16,073 nt of DNA from an uncultured Bacilli bacterium. GTDB lineage: Bacteria; Bacillota_I; Bacilli_A; RF39; UBA660. Both the position numbers and the translations under genes were made by a program. The notes under the pieces were generated by a model. That model worked only from the letters and a program-made list of their open reading frames with translations. It searched no databases and was not told the DNA's origin. The DNA lies in NCBI GenBank assembly GCA_934089275.1, contig CAKOJJ010000024.1, forward strand, positions 1 to 16,073, written 5' to 3'. This document shows positions 7,673-15,601 of the stretch, piece after piece; the first letter of the stretch is position 1, and every line of letters starts with the position of its first letter.

Positions 7673-8500
7673 ATGAAAAATAGAACAAATTCAGATATGA
7701 TAAGAGAGAGTTTATTATCAACCATCAATACAATAAGTTTTATAATAGGTTTGAGCAATTCTAATAATAAAAATGATTTAAGATCAGCTTTAAATTCTAG
7801 TTTATATGAAAACTTTGTTGATAAAGATGATGTTCCTGATTCACTTGTTAAGTTATTTATTGATGAAGAAAGCCTTAAATTAACTCATGTAGTAAGAGCT
7901 TTACAACAAGTGATATTGTTATCTGATTACTATATAGTTTCTACTTACAAATATAAAACTCAAAATGAAGATGAAAAAGATCCAAATATAGAAAATGCTT
8001 TAAAAAGTATAAGAGAAAAATCATTCGGTTATATTACTAAATCATTAGACTTACTAACAATGGCAAAAGCTATTGAAGAAATTAGAAATGCTAATTTTTA
8101 TAAGAAAATAGTTATGTTCAATTCTTTAGATGATACTGATATTGAATTTTTATCTTCTATTAATCCATTTTTTGAAGAAGAATATAATCTTTATGGAATA
8201 CAAGTTACTCCAGAATTTGTAGCTAAAGAAATTAATGAACAACAAGGAACTAATTTACCAAATGAAGCGATTTATAAAGAAATTGCTAGACTTATTGCAG
8301 ATTTATATAGAGTTGACGAAGATCTAATAAATGAAATAGTTTCCGATATGATAGAAACTTTAAATATAAATGGTGACGATATTGATAGATTAATGGACAT
8401 TTTAAATTCTGATTGTGCAGCCGATATTGATGAAGTCTTTGCTTCATTAGTTCAACAATATTATAATATTAAAAAAGATGAAAAGAGATATGAAAAATAA
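7673..8500 (+). CDS. Unrecognised 275-residue acidic helical protein
   Basis: I do not recognise a family. The protein is predicted soluble and almost wholly alpha-helical, rich in Asp, Glu, Ile and Leu, with no signal peptide or clear membrane helix; the only mildly hydrophobic patch is near residues 17-27 (INTISFIIGLS). The C-terminal half reads as repeated short acidic helices ('IADLYRVDEDLINEIVSDM' and similar), suggesting a protein-binding helical scaffold; this is inference. No catalytic motif is apparent. It is certainly a real gene: good promoter, GGGGTG ribosome binding site 8 nt before the ATG, long open frame with codon use like its neighbours, and a terminator overlapping its stop codon. 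It is the only complete protein gene on the plus strand, divergent from lysS and convergent with valS, so no operon partner hints at function. Confidence 0.85.
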   Translation: MKNRTNSDMIRESLLSTINTISFIIGLSNSNNKNDLRSALNSSLYENFVDKDDVPDSLVKLFIDEESLKLTHVVRALQQVILLSDYYIVSTYKYKTQNEDEKDPNIENALKSIREKSFGYITKSLDLLTMAKAIEEIRNANFYKKIVMFNSLDDTDIEFLSSINPFFEEEYNLYGIQVTPEFVAKEINEQQGTNLPNEAIYKEIARLIADLYRVDEDLINEIVSDMIETLNINGDDIDRLMDILNSDCAADIDEVFASLVQQYYNIKKDEKRYEK

Positions 8501-8523
8501 GTTGGGTTTTCCAACTTATTTTT
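8493..8523. terminator. Bidirectional terminator between the 275-residue gene and valS
   Basis: A perfect 13-bp inverted repeat (8493-8505 with 8511-8523; core TAAGTTGG/CCAACTTA) has a 5-nt loop and is flanked by A5 and T5, so it can end transcripts on both strands. It contains the plus-strand stop codon (8498-8500) and reaches the valS stop (8522-8524). Confidence 0.92.
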
Positions 8524-11038
8524 ATTTTTCTAAAAGTTCTAAAGCTTCGATTTCTGATGCAAGTGTAAGTCTTTCTTTTTCAACTAATGCAGCTGGTGCT
8601 TTACTTACGTAGTTCTCATTTGCTAGAAGTGTTTTTCTTCTTTCAATAGATGCTTTTAAATCAGCTATTTGTTTTTCTTTTAAAGCTTTTTCTTCTTCAG
8701 TTACGATTTTTTCATAGTAAATAGTTGCTTCTATTTCACCAGCTTTAACATTATAAGAATTAATAGTAAGTTCATCTTCTGTTAAAGAATCTTCAATTTT
8801 TAACATTTTTAAAATTATATTATCTTTATTGTTAATTTTAACTAAAGCATCTTTACCTATTCCATTTTCAGCTTTAATGTTACGGAAGGCAGCTATAAAG
8901 GAAACTTTTTCGTCTACTTTTGCTGTTTCTTCTTTAAATACTAATTTACTATCATATTCAGGATAGTCACTTATCATTATAGATTCATTATCTTTAATTG
9001 GTAACATGCTATAAATTTCTTCAGTTACAAATGGCATAAATGGATGTAATAGCTTCATTATTGCTGTTAATACATAGCATAATGTTGATTTTGTTGATAA
9101 ATTATCACTTGTGAACTTAGAGAATTCAATATAGCTACTACAAAAATCATTCCAAATAAAGTCTGAAGTTTCAGCTCCAACTAAATTGAATTCATAGTTT
9201 TCCATATGTTTCGTTGTTGATTTAATCAAATTTTCAAGTTTTGTAAGAATCCATTTATCTTCATCAGTTGTATTTGAGAAATCTAATTCTTTTAAGGATT
9301 CAATATTCATAAGAACAAAACGTGATGCATTCCATATTTTATTGATATAGTTCCAAGTACTAGACATCTTTGTTTCATCAAAACGAAGATCAGTTCCTAA
9401 AGCACAGTCAGTTGTTAAATAATATCTTAAAGCATCTGCTCCGTATTTTTCAATCATATCCATTGGGTCAATTCCGTTACCTAAAGACTTAGACATCTTT
9501 CGTCCTTCTTTATCACGAATAAGTCCATGGATTACACAATCTTTAAAAGGACGTTTTCCAGTTAATTCAAGAGATTGGAAAGTCATACGATTTACCCAGA
9601 ATGGAATAATATCATATCCCGTTACTAAGCAGTTATTTGGAAAATATTTTTGCATATCTTCAGTATTTTCTGGCCAACCTAATGTTGAAAATGGCCATAA
9701 AGCACTTGAGAACCAAGTATCAAGAACATCATTATCTTGTACCCAACCTTCACCAACTGGAGCAGTTTCTCCTACATATATTTCATCACCTTTATACCAA
9801 GCAGGTATTCTATGTCCCCACCAAAGTTGACGAGATATACACCAGTCATAAGTTATTTCCATCCAGTGATTCATTGTTTTTTCATATCTTTCAGGAACAA
9901 AATTTACTTTAGTGTCTTTATTCTTTTGATTTTCAAGAACGTGATCAGCTAAAGGACGCATACGAACAAACCATTGTTTAGAAAGGTATGGTTCAACCAT
10001 AACTCCAGTACGCTCAGAGTGACCAACAGAATGTGTCATTGGTTCAATGCTTAAAAGAAGTCCCATTTCTTTTAAATCTTTTAGTAAGTTTTCACGACAT
10101 TCTTCACGAGTTTGACCTACATATTTACCAGCATTTTCATTCATCGTGGCATCTTCATTCATAACAACAATTCTCTCTAAGTTATGACGATTTCCTACTT
10201 CAAAGTCATTTGGATCGTGTGCAGGTGTAATTTTAACACATCCTGTTCCAAATTCAGGATCAGCATGTTCATCACCAATTATTGGAATTAATTTATTAAC
10301 AATTGGTAGAATTACTTTTTTACCAATTAAATCTTTATATCTTTCATCCTCTGGGTTTACAGCAACAGCAGTATCTCCAAATAAAGTTTCAGGTCTAGTT
10401 GTTGCAACATCTAAATAATCATTAGATCCTTCAATAATATATTTTAAATGATAAAATGCTCCTTCAACATCCTTATAGATAACTTCTTCATTTGATAAAG
10501 CTGTTTTAGCAGCTGGATCCCAGTTAATTATTTTTTCACCACGATAGATAAGACCTTTATTATAGTAATCAACAAAAACTTTAGTTACTGCTTTATTAAG
10601 TCCTTCATCAAGAGTAAATCTTTCTTTAGTATAATCAACTGACAAACCAAGTTTTCCCCATTGATTTCTAATATTTCCACCATATTCATGAGTCCAATCC
10701 CAACATGCATTTAAGAAATTTTCTCTTCCATATTCATATTTATTAATGCCGTTTTCTTTTAATCTTTTAACAACTTTAGCTTCTGTTGCAATAGCAGCAT
10801 GATCCATTCCTGGAAGCCATAAAGTATCATAACCTTGCATTCTTTTAAAACGGATGATTACATCTTGAATAGCTGTATCATAAGCATGTCCAATGTGTAA
10901 TATACCGGTAACATTTGGAGGTGGAATTACTATACAATATGGAGTTTTTCCTTTTCCACATTTGAAATATCCTTTTTCCTTCCAATTATTATATTTTTCT
11001 TTTTCAACATTTAAGTGATCATATTTTGTGTCTAACAT
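8522..11038 (-). CDS. valS: Valyl-tRNA synthetase
   Basis: Charges tRNA-Val with valine; class I synthetase with an editing domain that removes mischarged threonine. At 838 residues it is slightly shorter than the common 870-950. Signatures in order: HIGH (48-51, within 'PPNVTGILHIGH'), the CP1 editing domain with 'TTRPETLFGDTAVAVNP' (213-229) and 'TPAHDPNDFEVG' (271-282), 'DVLDTWFSSALWPFSTLGWP' (437-456), KMSKS (514-518), the anticodon-binding domain, and a C-terminal coiled-coil arm (about 765-838) typical of ValRS. The segment before DVLDTWFSSA lacks zinc-binding cysteines, as in Bacillus-type enzymes. The ATG at 11038 follows GAGGAG by about 9 nt. Expression is controlled by the T-box leader immediately upstream; the transcript ends at the bidirectional hairpin at 8493-8523. 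Confidence 0.98.
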   Translation of the reverse strand: MLDTKYDHLNVEKEKYNNWKEKGYFKCGKGKTPYCIVIPPPNVTGILHIGHAYDTAIQDVIIRFKRMQGYDTLWLPGMDHAAIATEAKVVKRLKENGINKYEYGRENFLNACWDWTHEYGGNIRNQWGKLGLSVDYTKERFTLDEGLNKAVTKVFVDYYNKGLIYRGEKIINWDPAAKTALSNEEVIYKDVEGAFYHLKYIIEGSNDYLDVATTRPETLFGDTAVAVNPEDERYKDLIGKKVILPIVNKLIPIIGDEHADPEFGTGCVKITPAHDPNDFEVGNRHNLERIVVMNEDATMNENAGKYVGQTREECRENLLKDLKEMGLLLSIEPMTHSVGHSERTGVMVEPYLSKQWFVRMRPLADHVLENQKNKDTKVNFVPERYEKTMNHWMEITYDWCISRQLWWGHRIPAWYKGDEIYVGETAPVGEGWVQDNDVLDTWFSSALWPFSTLGWPENTEDMQKYFPNNCLVTGYDIIPFWVNRMTFQSLELTGKRPFKDCVIHGLIRDKEGRKMSKSLGNGIDPMDMIEKYGADALRYYLTTDCALGTDLRFDETKMSSTWNYINKIWNASRFVLMNIESLKELDFSNTTDEDKWILTKLENLIKSTTKHMENYEFNLVGAETSDFIWNDFCSSYIEFSKFTSDNLSTKSTLCYVLTAIMKLLHPFMPFVTEEIYSMLPIKDNESIMISDYPEYDSKLVFKEETAKVDEKVSFIAAFRNIKAENGIGKDALVKINNKDNIILKMLKIEDSLTEDELTINSYNVKAGEIEATIYYEKIVTEEEKALKEKQIADLKASIERRKTLLANENYVSKAPAALVEKERLTLASEIEALELLEK

Positions 11039-11075
11039 ACTTTCATCTCCTCTATTTTTTTTGAGTTAACCAAAT

Positions 11076-11290
11076 AAAAAACACATCCTGTATAAGGACG
11101 TGTTAACGTGGTACCACCTTAATTTGTAAAATTAATTACCTCAAATATTTAACGCATATTTTACGAAATAACCTACTTGCTTTCAATTATTTAACTCCCA
11201 AGCTACCTTCAATACACTTACCTATTAGTTTGCACCTTCCACTAACTCTCTTTAAAAGTTTGTGTATTTACTCCTCTTGTTCTTCGTCAT
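11076..11290 (-). promoter_or_regulatory. T-box riboswitch (valine) leader of valS
   Basis: A leader that senses uncharged tRNA-Val and allows read-through into valS when charging falls. The 14-nt T-box AAGGTGGTACCACG (11107-11120) differs from the consensus AGGGTGGNACCGCG at two positions; its TGGT (11113-11116) can pair with an ACCA tRNA end. Stem I features are present: purine-rich AGAGAG followed by the distal 'GGTGCAAAC' loop (about 11229-11251), then 'TGAAGGTAGC', which gives a GUA specifier at 11204-11206, a valine codon matching the gene. The terminator hairpin is ACACGTCCT/AGGATGTGT (11081-11103) with a T-run at 11076-11081. The element starts just after a good promoter. Confidence in the T-box is very high; in the exact specifier moderate to high. 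Confidence 0.95.
11081..11103 (-). terminator. T-box regulated terminator hairpin
   Basis: Nine paired positions (11081-11089 with 11095-11103, including one G/T-type pair) around a 5-nt loop, followed on the minus strand by six T residues. Mutually exclusive with the antiterminator that uses the T-box at 11107-11120. Confidence 0.88.
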
Positions 11291-11297
11291 TGAATAC

Positions 11298-11326
11298 ATT
11301 ATATATCAATCTACTTTCATTTTCAA
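11298..11326 (-). promoter_or_regulatory. Promoter of the valS T-box transcript
   Basis: Minus-strand TTGAAA (11321-11326), exact 17-nt spacer, perfect TATAAT (11298-11303). The -35 box begins 4 nt after the stop codon of the upstream CmpB-like gene. Confidence 0.85.
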
Positions 11327-11329
11327 GAA

Positions 11330-12604
11330 CTATTTATTAACCCATTTCATATTTGAGTAACGTTTTTCCATAAATTCGTTATTGGCATATTCATCACATA
11401 GTTTCTCAACTACATTTCTTGCTGGATATCCTTCTAGACGATGTCTATATCTTCTCATAGCTACTTCAGATACTCCTAAATCAAGTAACAAGAATATTGC
11501 TATACCAATTGCCAAAGGTTTAAAGATTTTTTTAGGTATTCTATTTATTAGATCCATTAAAAATGGTATTACATATCTTACAACTATAATAGTTGCAAAT
11601 CCCCAAAAGAAACAAAACAATAAATTAATTCTACCATTTAAGTTAAATGGTATTTTTGAATAATCCCAAAAGACTGTTCCATATACTACTTCTGTGAAAA
11701 CACTGCAGAAATATTCGTAAGCTCCACCTAAAACAGTACCTAATATAAATAATGAAAAAGTGCTTTTATTTTTATACCTTGAGAACAAAATAGTAATTAA
11801 TACAATAGCAAATCCCCAAACAAATGAGAATTGTCCAAAAATTATTGATGATCTACTCATCCATCTATGCATTGAAAATCTACAAAAAACTATTTCAATT
11901 ATTGCACCAACAAATGCACAAATAACAAATAAATAAAATATATGATAAACAGTCATTCCCTCTGATAAAATCATTTCTTTAATACTTCTACGTTTTAAAG
12001 TTGGATAAGCATTTTCCATACGTTTTTTGATTGATGAGAACAACCAATTTCCAAATTTATTATCATGTTCTTTTATTTTATGATGTTTTATCTTTTTTAA
12101 AGTTATAAATGATGTAAATAAATCAACTGCTAAAAGTCCAAATAAAGTAAGTTCAATAACTCCAGCTATATATAAATTAAAACTATTAAATAAACCAAAT
12201 AATAATGGATTTATTACTTTTACTATAATAGTTCCAAAAAATCCCCAAAGCAATGAATAATTTAAACAAATATAGCCTTCTAAATTATATTTCTTATTGG
12301 AATAATCCCACCAAACTTTTTTGTTAAAGAATGCTAGTATTTTACCTGCTAAATATTGAATTACTGTACTATAAATCATCGACGCTCCAAAAACAATGAA
12401 GCTATTTTCAACATCTTTTAAAGTGAGCATAAGAATAACAACAATAAAACCGTATAAAGTGCACATTGGTCCATTAGTTATTCCTCTATTAACAAATCTT
12501 TTTTCTTTTATTAAAATAAATAAAGTTTCTACAAGCCATCCAATAAATGAATATATTAGAAAGACAAATAAAATCCATAATATAAACTCTAATTTCATAC
12601 ACAT
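11330..12604 (-). CDS. Polytopic membrane protein, ABC_trans_CmpB family, internally duplicated
   Basis: Integral membrane protein of about 424 residues with roughly ten hydrophobic segments, resembling the 'putative ABC transporter type IV' (CmpB, PF06541) family, for which transport is not proven. Two related halves are visible. Half 1 has 'FIGWLVE' (21-27), 'NRGITNGPMCTLYG' (40-53) and 'WWDYSNKKYNLEGYICL' (99-115). Half 2 has 'FVGAIIE' (232-238), a 'WMSRSSIIFG' counterpart (249-258) and 'FWDYSKIPFNLNGRINL' (313-329). A basic loop (about 170-212) joins them, and a soluble basic tail follows from 385. No ATPase partner is nearby. The start is uncertain: GTG at 12607, ATG at 12604 or ATG at 12598; GGTGG precedes all three. 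It lies 40-50 nt downstream of the 210-residue gene on the same strand. No terminator separates it from the T-box. Confidence 0.85.
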   Translation of the reverse strand: MCMKLEFILWILFVFLIYSFIGWLVETLFILIKEKRFVNRGITNGPMCTLYGFIVVILMLTLKDVENSFIVFGASMIYSTVIQYLAGKILAFFNKKVWWDYSNKKYNLEGYICLNYSLLWGFFGTIIVKVINPLLFGLFNSFNLYIAGVIELTLFGLLAVDLFTSFITLKKIKHHKIKEHDNKFGNWLFSSIKKRMENAYPTLKRRSIKEMILSEGMTVYHIFYLFVICAFVGAIIEIVFCRFSMHRWMSRSSIIFGQFSFVWGFAIVLITILFSRYKNKSTFSLFILGTVLGGAYEYFCSVFTEVVYGTVFWDYSKIPFNLNGRINLLFCFFWGFATIIVVRYVIPFLMDLINRIPKKIFKPLAIGIAIFLLLDLGVSEVAMRRYRHRLEGYPARNVVEKLCDEYANNEFMEKRYSNMKWVNK

Positions 12605-12630
12605 CACACCACCATTGTACCAAATAATTA

Positions 12631-12660
12631 AAAAAAAAGAAAATATATTATTTTATATTC
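12631..12660 (-). terminator. Weak AT-rich hairpin with T-run after the 210-residue gene
   Basis: On the minus strand an A/T-only imperfect stem (GAATATA with TATATTTTC) overlaps the stop codon at 12648-12650 and is followed by nine T residues (A-run 12631-12639). It may act as a partial terminator, but the stem is weak. Confidence 0.3.
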
Positions 12661-13280
12661 TCTTCTACTACATACAATTTATTATTATCATTTATAACAA
12701 TTACTTCGGCAGATTTATCATATCCTAAATCAGTTAAATATTCCCAAGATAGTTTTATTTTGTATGCTTTAAAACTTGTGTTGTTAGCTTTTATTGTATA
12801 ATTTGTTTCTTCTATGTTTTCAACGTTTATACTTTCTACAACTGGTAATTGTTGATTCCTTTTTTGGTTAGTATTGTCTTCTACATATTTATATAAAGTA
12901 TCAGTAACGTTCGTTACATAATTTTCTTTAGCAGATTCATATATGAATTCTAAACCACCAATATCATATTTATTTTTTTTATTTTCAATCGTATATAGAT
13001 CGATGATATATAATTTGGCAATACTTTTTGCATATTCATTATAATCAATATTTTCACTTTCTAGATTTGTTTTTAAAGCATTAAATTCAGTTTTATAAAC
13101 TTCTGTATCTGAATTTGTTAATGTAATTCCATATCCAGCAATTTCAATTGTTGTTGCTTCATCCTTTTTATTATTGTTTTTACTTGCTTCTTTATGAAAG
13201 AAAACGAAATATGAAAGAACACCAAGCACTGATACCAAAACAACTAAACTTAATCCAATCAATAAACTTTTCTTTTTCAT
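12648..13280 (-). CDS. Membrane-anchored hypothetical protein coupled to ltaS
   Basis: I do not recognise a family. The product is 210 residues: a short basic N-terminus, one hydrophobic helix (about 5-28) acting as a signal anchor or uncleaved signal, a Lys/Asn-rich linker (KEASKNNNKKDE) and an extracellular domain of about 165 residues. The helix is not followed by a lipobox cysteine, so it is not a lipoprotein. Helical segments occupy about 60-140 and a beta-rich end (about 150-208, 'TSFKAYKIKLSWEYL' and 'AEVIVINDNNKLYVVEE'). Its ATG overlaps the ltaS stop as ATGA, with GGGAAAG-like purines upstream inside ltaS, so translation is probably coupled and the protein probably works with the lipoteichoic acid synthase outside the membrane (inference from position). 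Confidence 0.85.
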   Translation of the reverse strand: MKKKSLLIGLSLVVLVSVLGVLSYFVFFHKEASKNNNKKDEATTIEIAGYGITLTNSDTEVYKTEFNALKTNLESENIDYNEYAKSIAKLYIIDLYTIENKKNKYDIGGLEFIYESAKENYVTNVTDTLYKYVEDNTNQKRNQQLPVVESINVENIEETNYTIKANNTSFKAYKIKLSWEYLTDLGYDKSAEVIVINDNNKLYVVEENIK

Positions 13281-15310
13281 TCGCTTTTTTCTTTCCCTTC
13301 TTTTTCTATTAAATTATAAACTATTATGTCGTTTGATATTTCCAATATTTTTTCAGTATATTTTTTATGATCTTCAATATAATTAACATCTAATGTATCA
13401 GTTCCAAATACTTTCATTTCGTTTTTAGAATTATAATAATATACTTTACTAGTTAAGAAATTTCCATTTGGGAACACCACAGTATTTTTATCTTTTATTT
13501 CAAAAATATCATGACCTAATGCATATTTGTTATATATACCTAACATATTTCCAACTGTTGGAAGGACATCTATCATTCCCATTGGATAACTTATTTTACC
13601 TTTTATGGAATTATCTTTTGTCCAGAATATCAATGGTGTATTTTTAAATAGCTCATTTTCGTAATAATCATAATCAACATATGTTGGATCACTTTCATCT
13701 TTTTGTTCTCCAGTTGCAAAATCATAATTTATAAAATTAGCAAATTGTTTTTTTGATAACTGAGCAGCATGATCTCCATAGAAAACAAATAGAGTTTTGT
13801 TGTATTCATCATGTTTCTTTACATAATTAATGAATTCCCCTAAACATTTATCAGCATAATGAGCTGATTTAATATAATTACCAAATGTTGTTCCTTCAAG
13901 ATAATTATAAATGATTTCTTTACCATCTTTATCATATTTTCCAGTGTGATAAGTTACATCAAAACTGTCCTTTAAAGATTCATCATCAAATGGTGTATGA
14001 TTTGATAGAGTTATCATAGTTCCCATCCAATTATTATAGTCAGAACTATCACTTACCATATCGCTTATTTGTTTGATTAAAGATTCACTTTGATTGAAGA
14101 ATGATTTATCAGATAAACCTAAACCTACTATCTCATCAACATTATAATATTCTTCTGAATAGAAATCATCGTATCCCATTGACATATGCATTTTACTTCT
14201 ATTCCACATACTTGCTTTGTTTCCATGCATACTGAATGTATAATATCTTTTTTCAGATAATAATTTTTCTAGTGTTACGTAGTTGCGGTTATAATATGAT
14301 ACAAATACTGTTCCACTTTGTACAGGCATTAAACTTGTATTGAAAGTAAACTCAGTATCAGAAGATGTTCCTACACTTACTTGAGGATAGAAATTATCAA
14401 AATACATTGATTCATTAACAAGTTTATTTAAATTTGGTGTTACTTCTACTCCATTGATTTTTAGATTAATCAAAAAGTTCATGATACTTTCCATATGCAT
14501 AACAATTAAATTATAATCTTTGTATTTATTAGTGTATTCATTTTTACTTTTTGGTCTTGTATTTTCCTTATAATATTCATTAAAATTTTTGGCTGCCTCT
14601 TCATATCCAAAAAGACTTGATACTTTACTTTTTACAGTTTGTACTAAATCATTTCCTTGATAAATTATTATTCCAAAACGAGATACAACATATTCTCTAT
14701 TCCATTGTTTTGAGAAACGAGATATGTCTTTTCCCGATAATGTTGAGATATTTAAAAATAAAAGAATACCGGCAACTATTGCAACACCTACAAATAGTTT
14801 AGATCCTACTTCTACCTTCTCGACTTCATCGAAATATTTTTTCTTTTTTAAATGTTTATTAATAAATAGAAATATGATTGGCATTATAAGATAAACAAAA
14901 TTGACTAATTTTAATTTTTCAAATACAGCATCTGTTACTTCAGCAGTTTGTCCCATCGATGCTAGAAGCGCGAATGATGCAAAGCTATTAAAAAAGGCAT
15001 AATAAACAGAATTGACAACGTTCAAAATTGTGTAAAAAATCATAAATGACATATATAATCTATATTGCTTTTTAGGTTTAACGAAGTACGCAAGTGAACC
15101 TAATAACATGATAGCAGTTATATCAAAAAGGTTGGCTTTTATATCCCATGGATTTCCAATAGTAAAAGCACGTAATAGAAAACAACTTATAAAAGAAAGA
15201 ACTATATATGATAAAAATAATCTATTATATTTAGCATAATTAATGGCATTATCTTTAAACTTTACAACCATTTTTTTTAAATCTTTTTTATTTAATTTTT
15301 TCTTAGTCAT
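13277..15310 (-). CDS. ltaS: Lipoteichoic acid synthase family sulfatase-fold protein
   Basis: Membrane phosphoglycerol transferase that polymerises the glycerol-phosphate chain of lipoteichoic acid, using phosphatidylglycerol. The 677-residue protein has five N-terminal membrane helices (within about 30-190) and an extracellular alkaline phosphatase/sulfatase-fold domain. Visible active-site elements: 'IVMHMES' with metal ligand E274, 'SVGTSSDTEF' with the expected nucleophile T315, 'HGNKASMWNR' (362-371), 'TLSNHTPF' (434-441) and 'FYGDH' (510-514), all in family order. The first residues are strongly basic (MTKKKLNKKDLKK). The ATG at 15310 follows AGGAAGG by about 9 nt. The stop (TGA) overlaps the next gene by 4 nt. 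Other LtaS-like enzymes (primase LtaP, phosphoglycerol transferase YvgJ) share these motifs, so the exact role within lipoteichoic acid synthesis is less certain than the family. Confidence 0.93.
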   Translation of the reverse strand: MTKKKLNKKDLKKMVVKFKDNAINYAKYNRLFLSYIVLSFISCFLLRAFTIGNPWDIKANLFDITAIMLLGSLAYFVKPKKQYRLYMSFMIFYTILNVVNSVYYAFFNSFASFALLASMGQTAEVTDAVFEKLKLVNFVYLIMPIIFLFINKHLKKKKYFDEVEKVEVGSKLFVGVAIVAGILLFLNISTLSGKDISRFSKQWNREYVVSRFGIIIYQGNDLVQTVKSKVSSLFGYEEAAKNFNEYYKENTRPKSKNEYTNKYKDYNLIVMHMESIMNFLINLKINGVEVTPNLNKLVNESMYFDNFYPQVSVGTSSDTEFTFNTSLMPVQSGTVFVSYYNRNYVTLEKLLSEKRYYTFSMHGNKASMWNRSKMHMSMGYDDFYSEEYYNVDEIVGLGLSDKSFFNQSESLIKQISDMVSDSSDYNNWMGTMITLSNHTPFDDESLKDSFDVTYHTGKYDKDGKEIIYNYLEGTTFGNYIKSAHYADKCLGEFINYVKKHDEYNKTLFVFYGDHAAQLSKKQFANFINYDFATGEQKDESDPTYVDYDYYENELFKNTPLIFWTKDNSIKGKISYPMGMIDVLPTVGNMLGIYNKYALGHDIFEIKDKNTVVFPNGNFLTSKVYYYNSKNEMKVFGTDTLDVNYIEDHKKYTEKILEISNDIIVYNLIEKEGKEKSE

Positions 15311-15336
15311 AAATTATTACCTTCCTAATATAATAA

Positions 15337-15345
15337 ATTATAGCA
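15337..15345 (-). promoter_or_regulatory. Extended -10 promoter of the ltaS cluster
   Basis: Minus-strand TGCTATAAT: a perfect TATAAT (15337-15342) preceded by the TGn extension (15343-15345), about 27 nt before the ltaS ATG. No good -35 is seen at 17 nt, which is usual for extended -10 promoters. Confidence 0.65.
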
Positions 15346-15372
15346 TATAAAGAAAAATTTTTATACAACTAC

Positions 15373-15401
15373 TTGCAATTAAAAAATTTTTTTGATATAT
15401 T
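15373..15401 (+). promoter_or_regulatory. Promoter of tRNA-Gly
   Basis: TTGCAA (15373-15378), 17-nt spacer, TATATT (15396-15401), placing the start about 6 nt before the mature tRNA. It is divergent from the ltaS promoter. Confidence 0.65.
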
Positions 15402-15413
15402 ATTAATGCACTT

Positions 15414-15488
15414 GCAGGTGTGGTTCAACGGCTAGAATGCGACCTTGCCAAGGTTGAGACGGGAGTTCGATTCTCCTCACTTGCTCCA
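15414..15488 (+). tRNA. tRNA-Gly (anticodon GCC)
   Basis: A 75-nt cloverleaf with encoded CCA. Acceptor GCAGGTG pairs with CACTTGC (one G/T-type pair), followed by discriminator T and CCA. The D arm is GTTC/GAAT; the anticodon arm is CGACC-TTGCCAA-GGTTG, giving anticodon GCC; the T arm is GGGAG-TTCGATT-CTCCT. All four stems close, and the anticodon loop has the conserved T33 and a purine at 37. It reads glycine GGC/GGU codons. It stands alone between the ltaS cluster and a gene-poor stretch. Confidence 0.97.
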
Positions 15489-15501
15489 AATGTTTTAACG
15501 A

Positions 15502-15525
15502 AAGTCCTTAAATAAGGGCTTTTTT
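15502..15525 (+). terminator. Intrinsic terminator of tRNA-Gly
   Basis: An 8-bp stem (AAGTCCTT, 15502-15509, with AAGGGCTT, 15514-15521, one T/G-type pair), 4-nt loop and a T-run to 15525. Confidence 0.85.
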
Positions 15526-15579
15526 CTTGCTTCATTTTACGAAATACTACCATTTATTACTCTCATTTCGCATACTTCG

Positions 15580-15601
15580 GAGTAATTTTGGAGTAATTTT
15601 T
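15580..15601. repeat. Tandem direct repeat, 2 x 11 bp
   Basis: GGAGTAATTTT occurs twice head to tail, directly downstream of the tRNA-Gly terminator. It could be the remains of a coding tail or a protein-binding direct repeat; nothing more can be said from sequence alone. Confidence 0.6.

Noticed and set aside
7558..7758. Open 67-codon extension upstream of lysS
   Set aside because: It crosses both divergent promoters and the first 86 nt of the plus-strand gene, has no LysRS character, and the internal ATG at 7557 has a good ribosome binding site and gives the normal length of 500 residues.
13277..13280. UGA read as tryptophan (mycoplasma code)
   Set aside because: The TGA ending ltaS overlaps the start of the next gene, and all synthetase and penicillin-binding protein tryptophans fit TGG-type coding, so TGA is a stop here.
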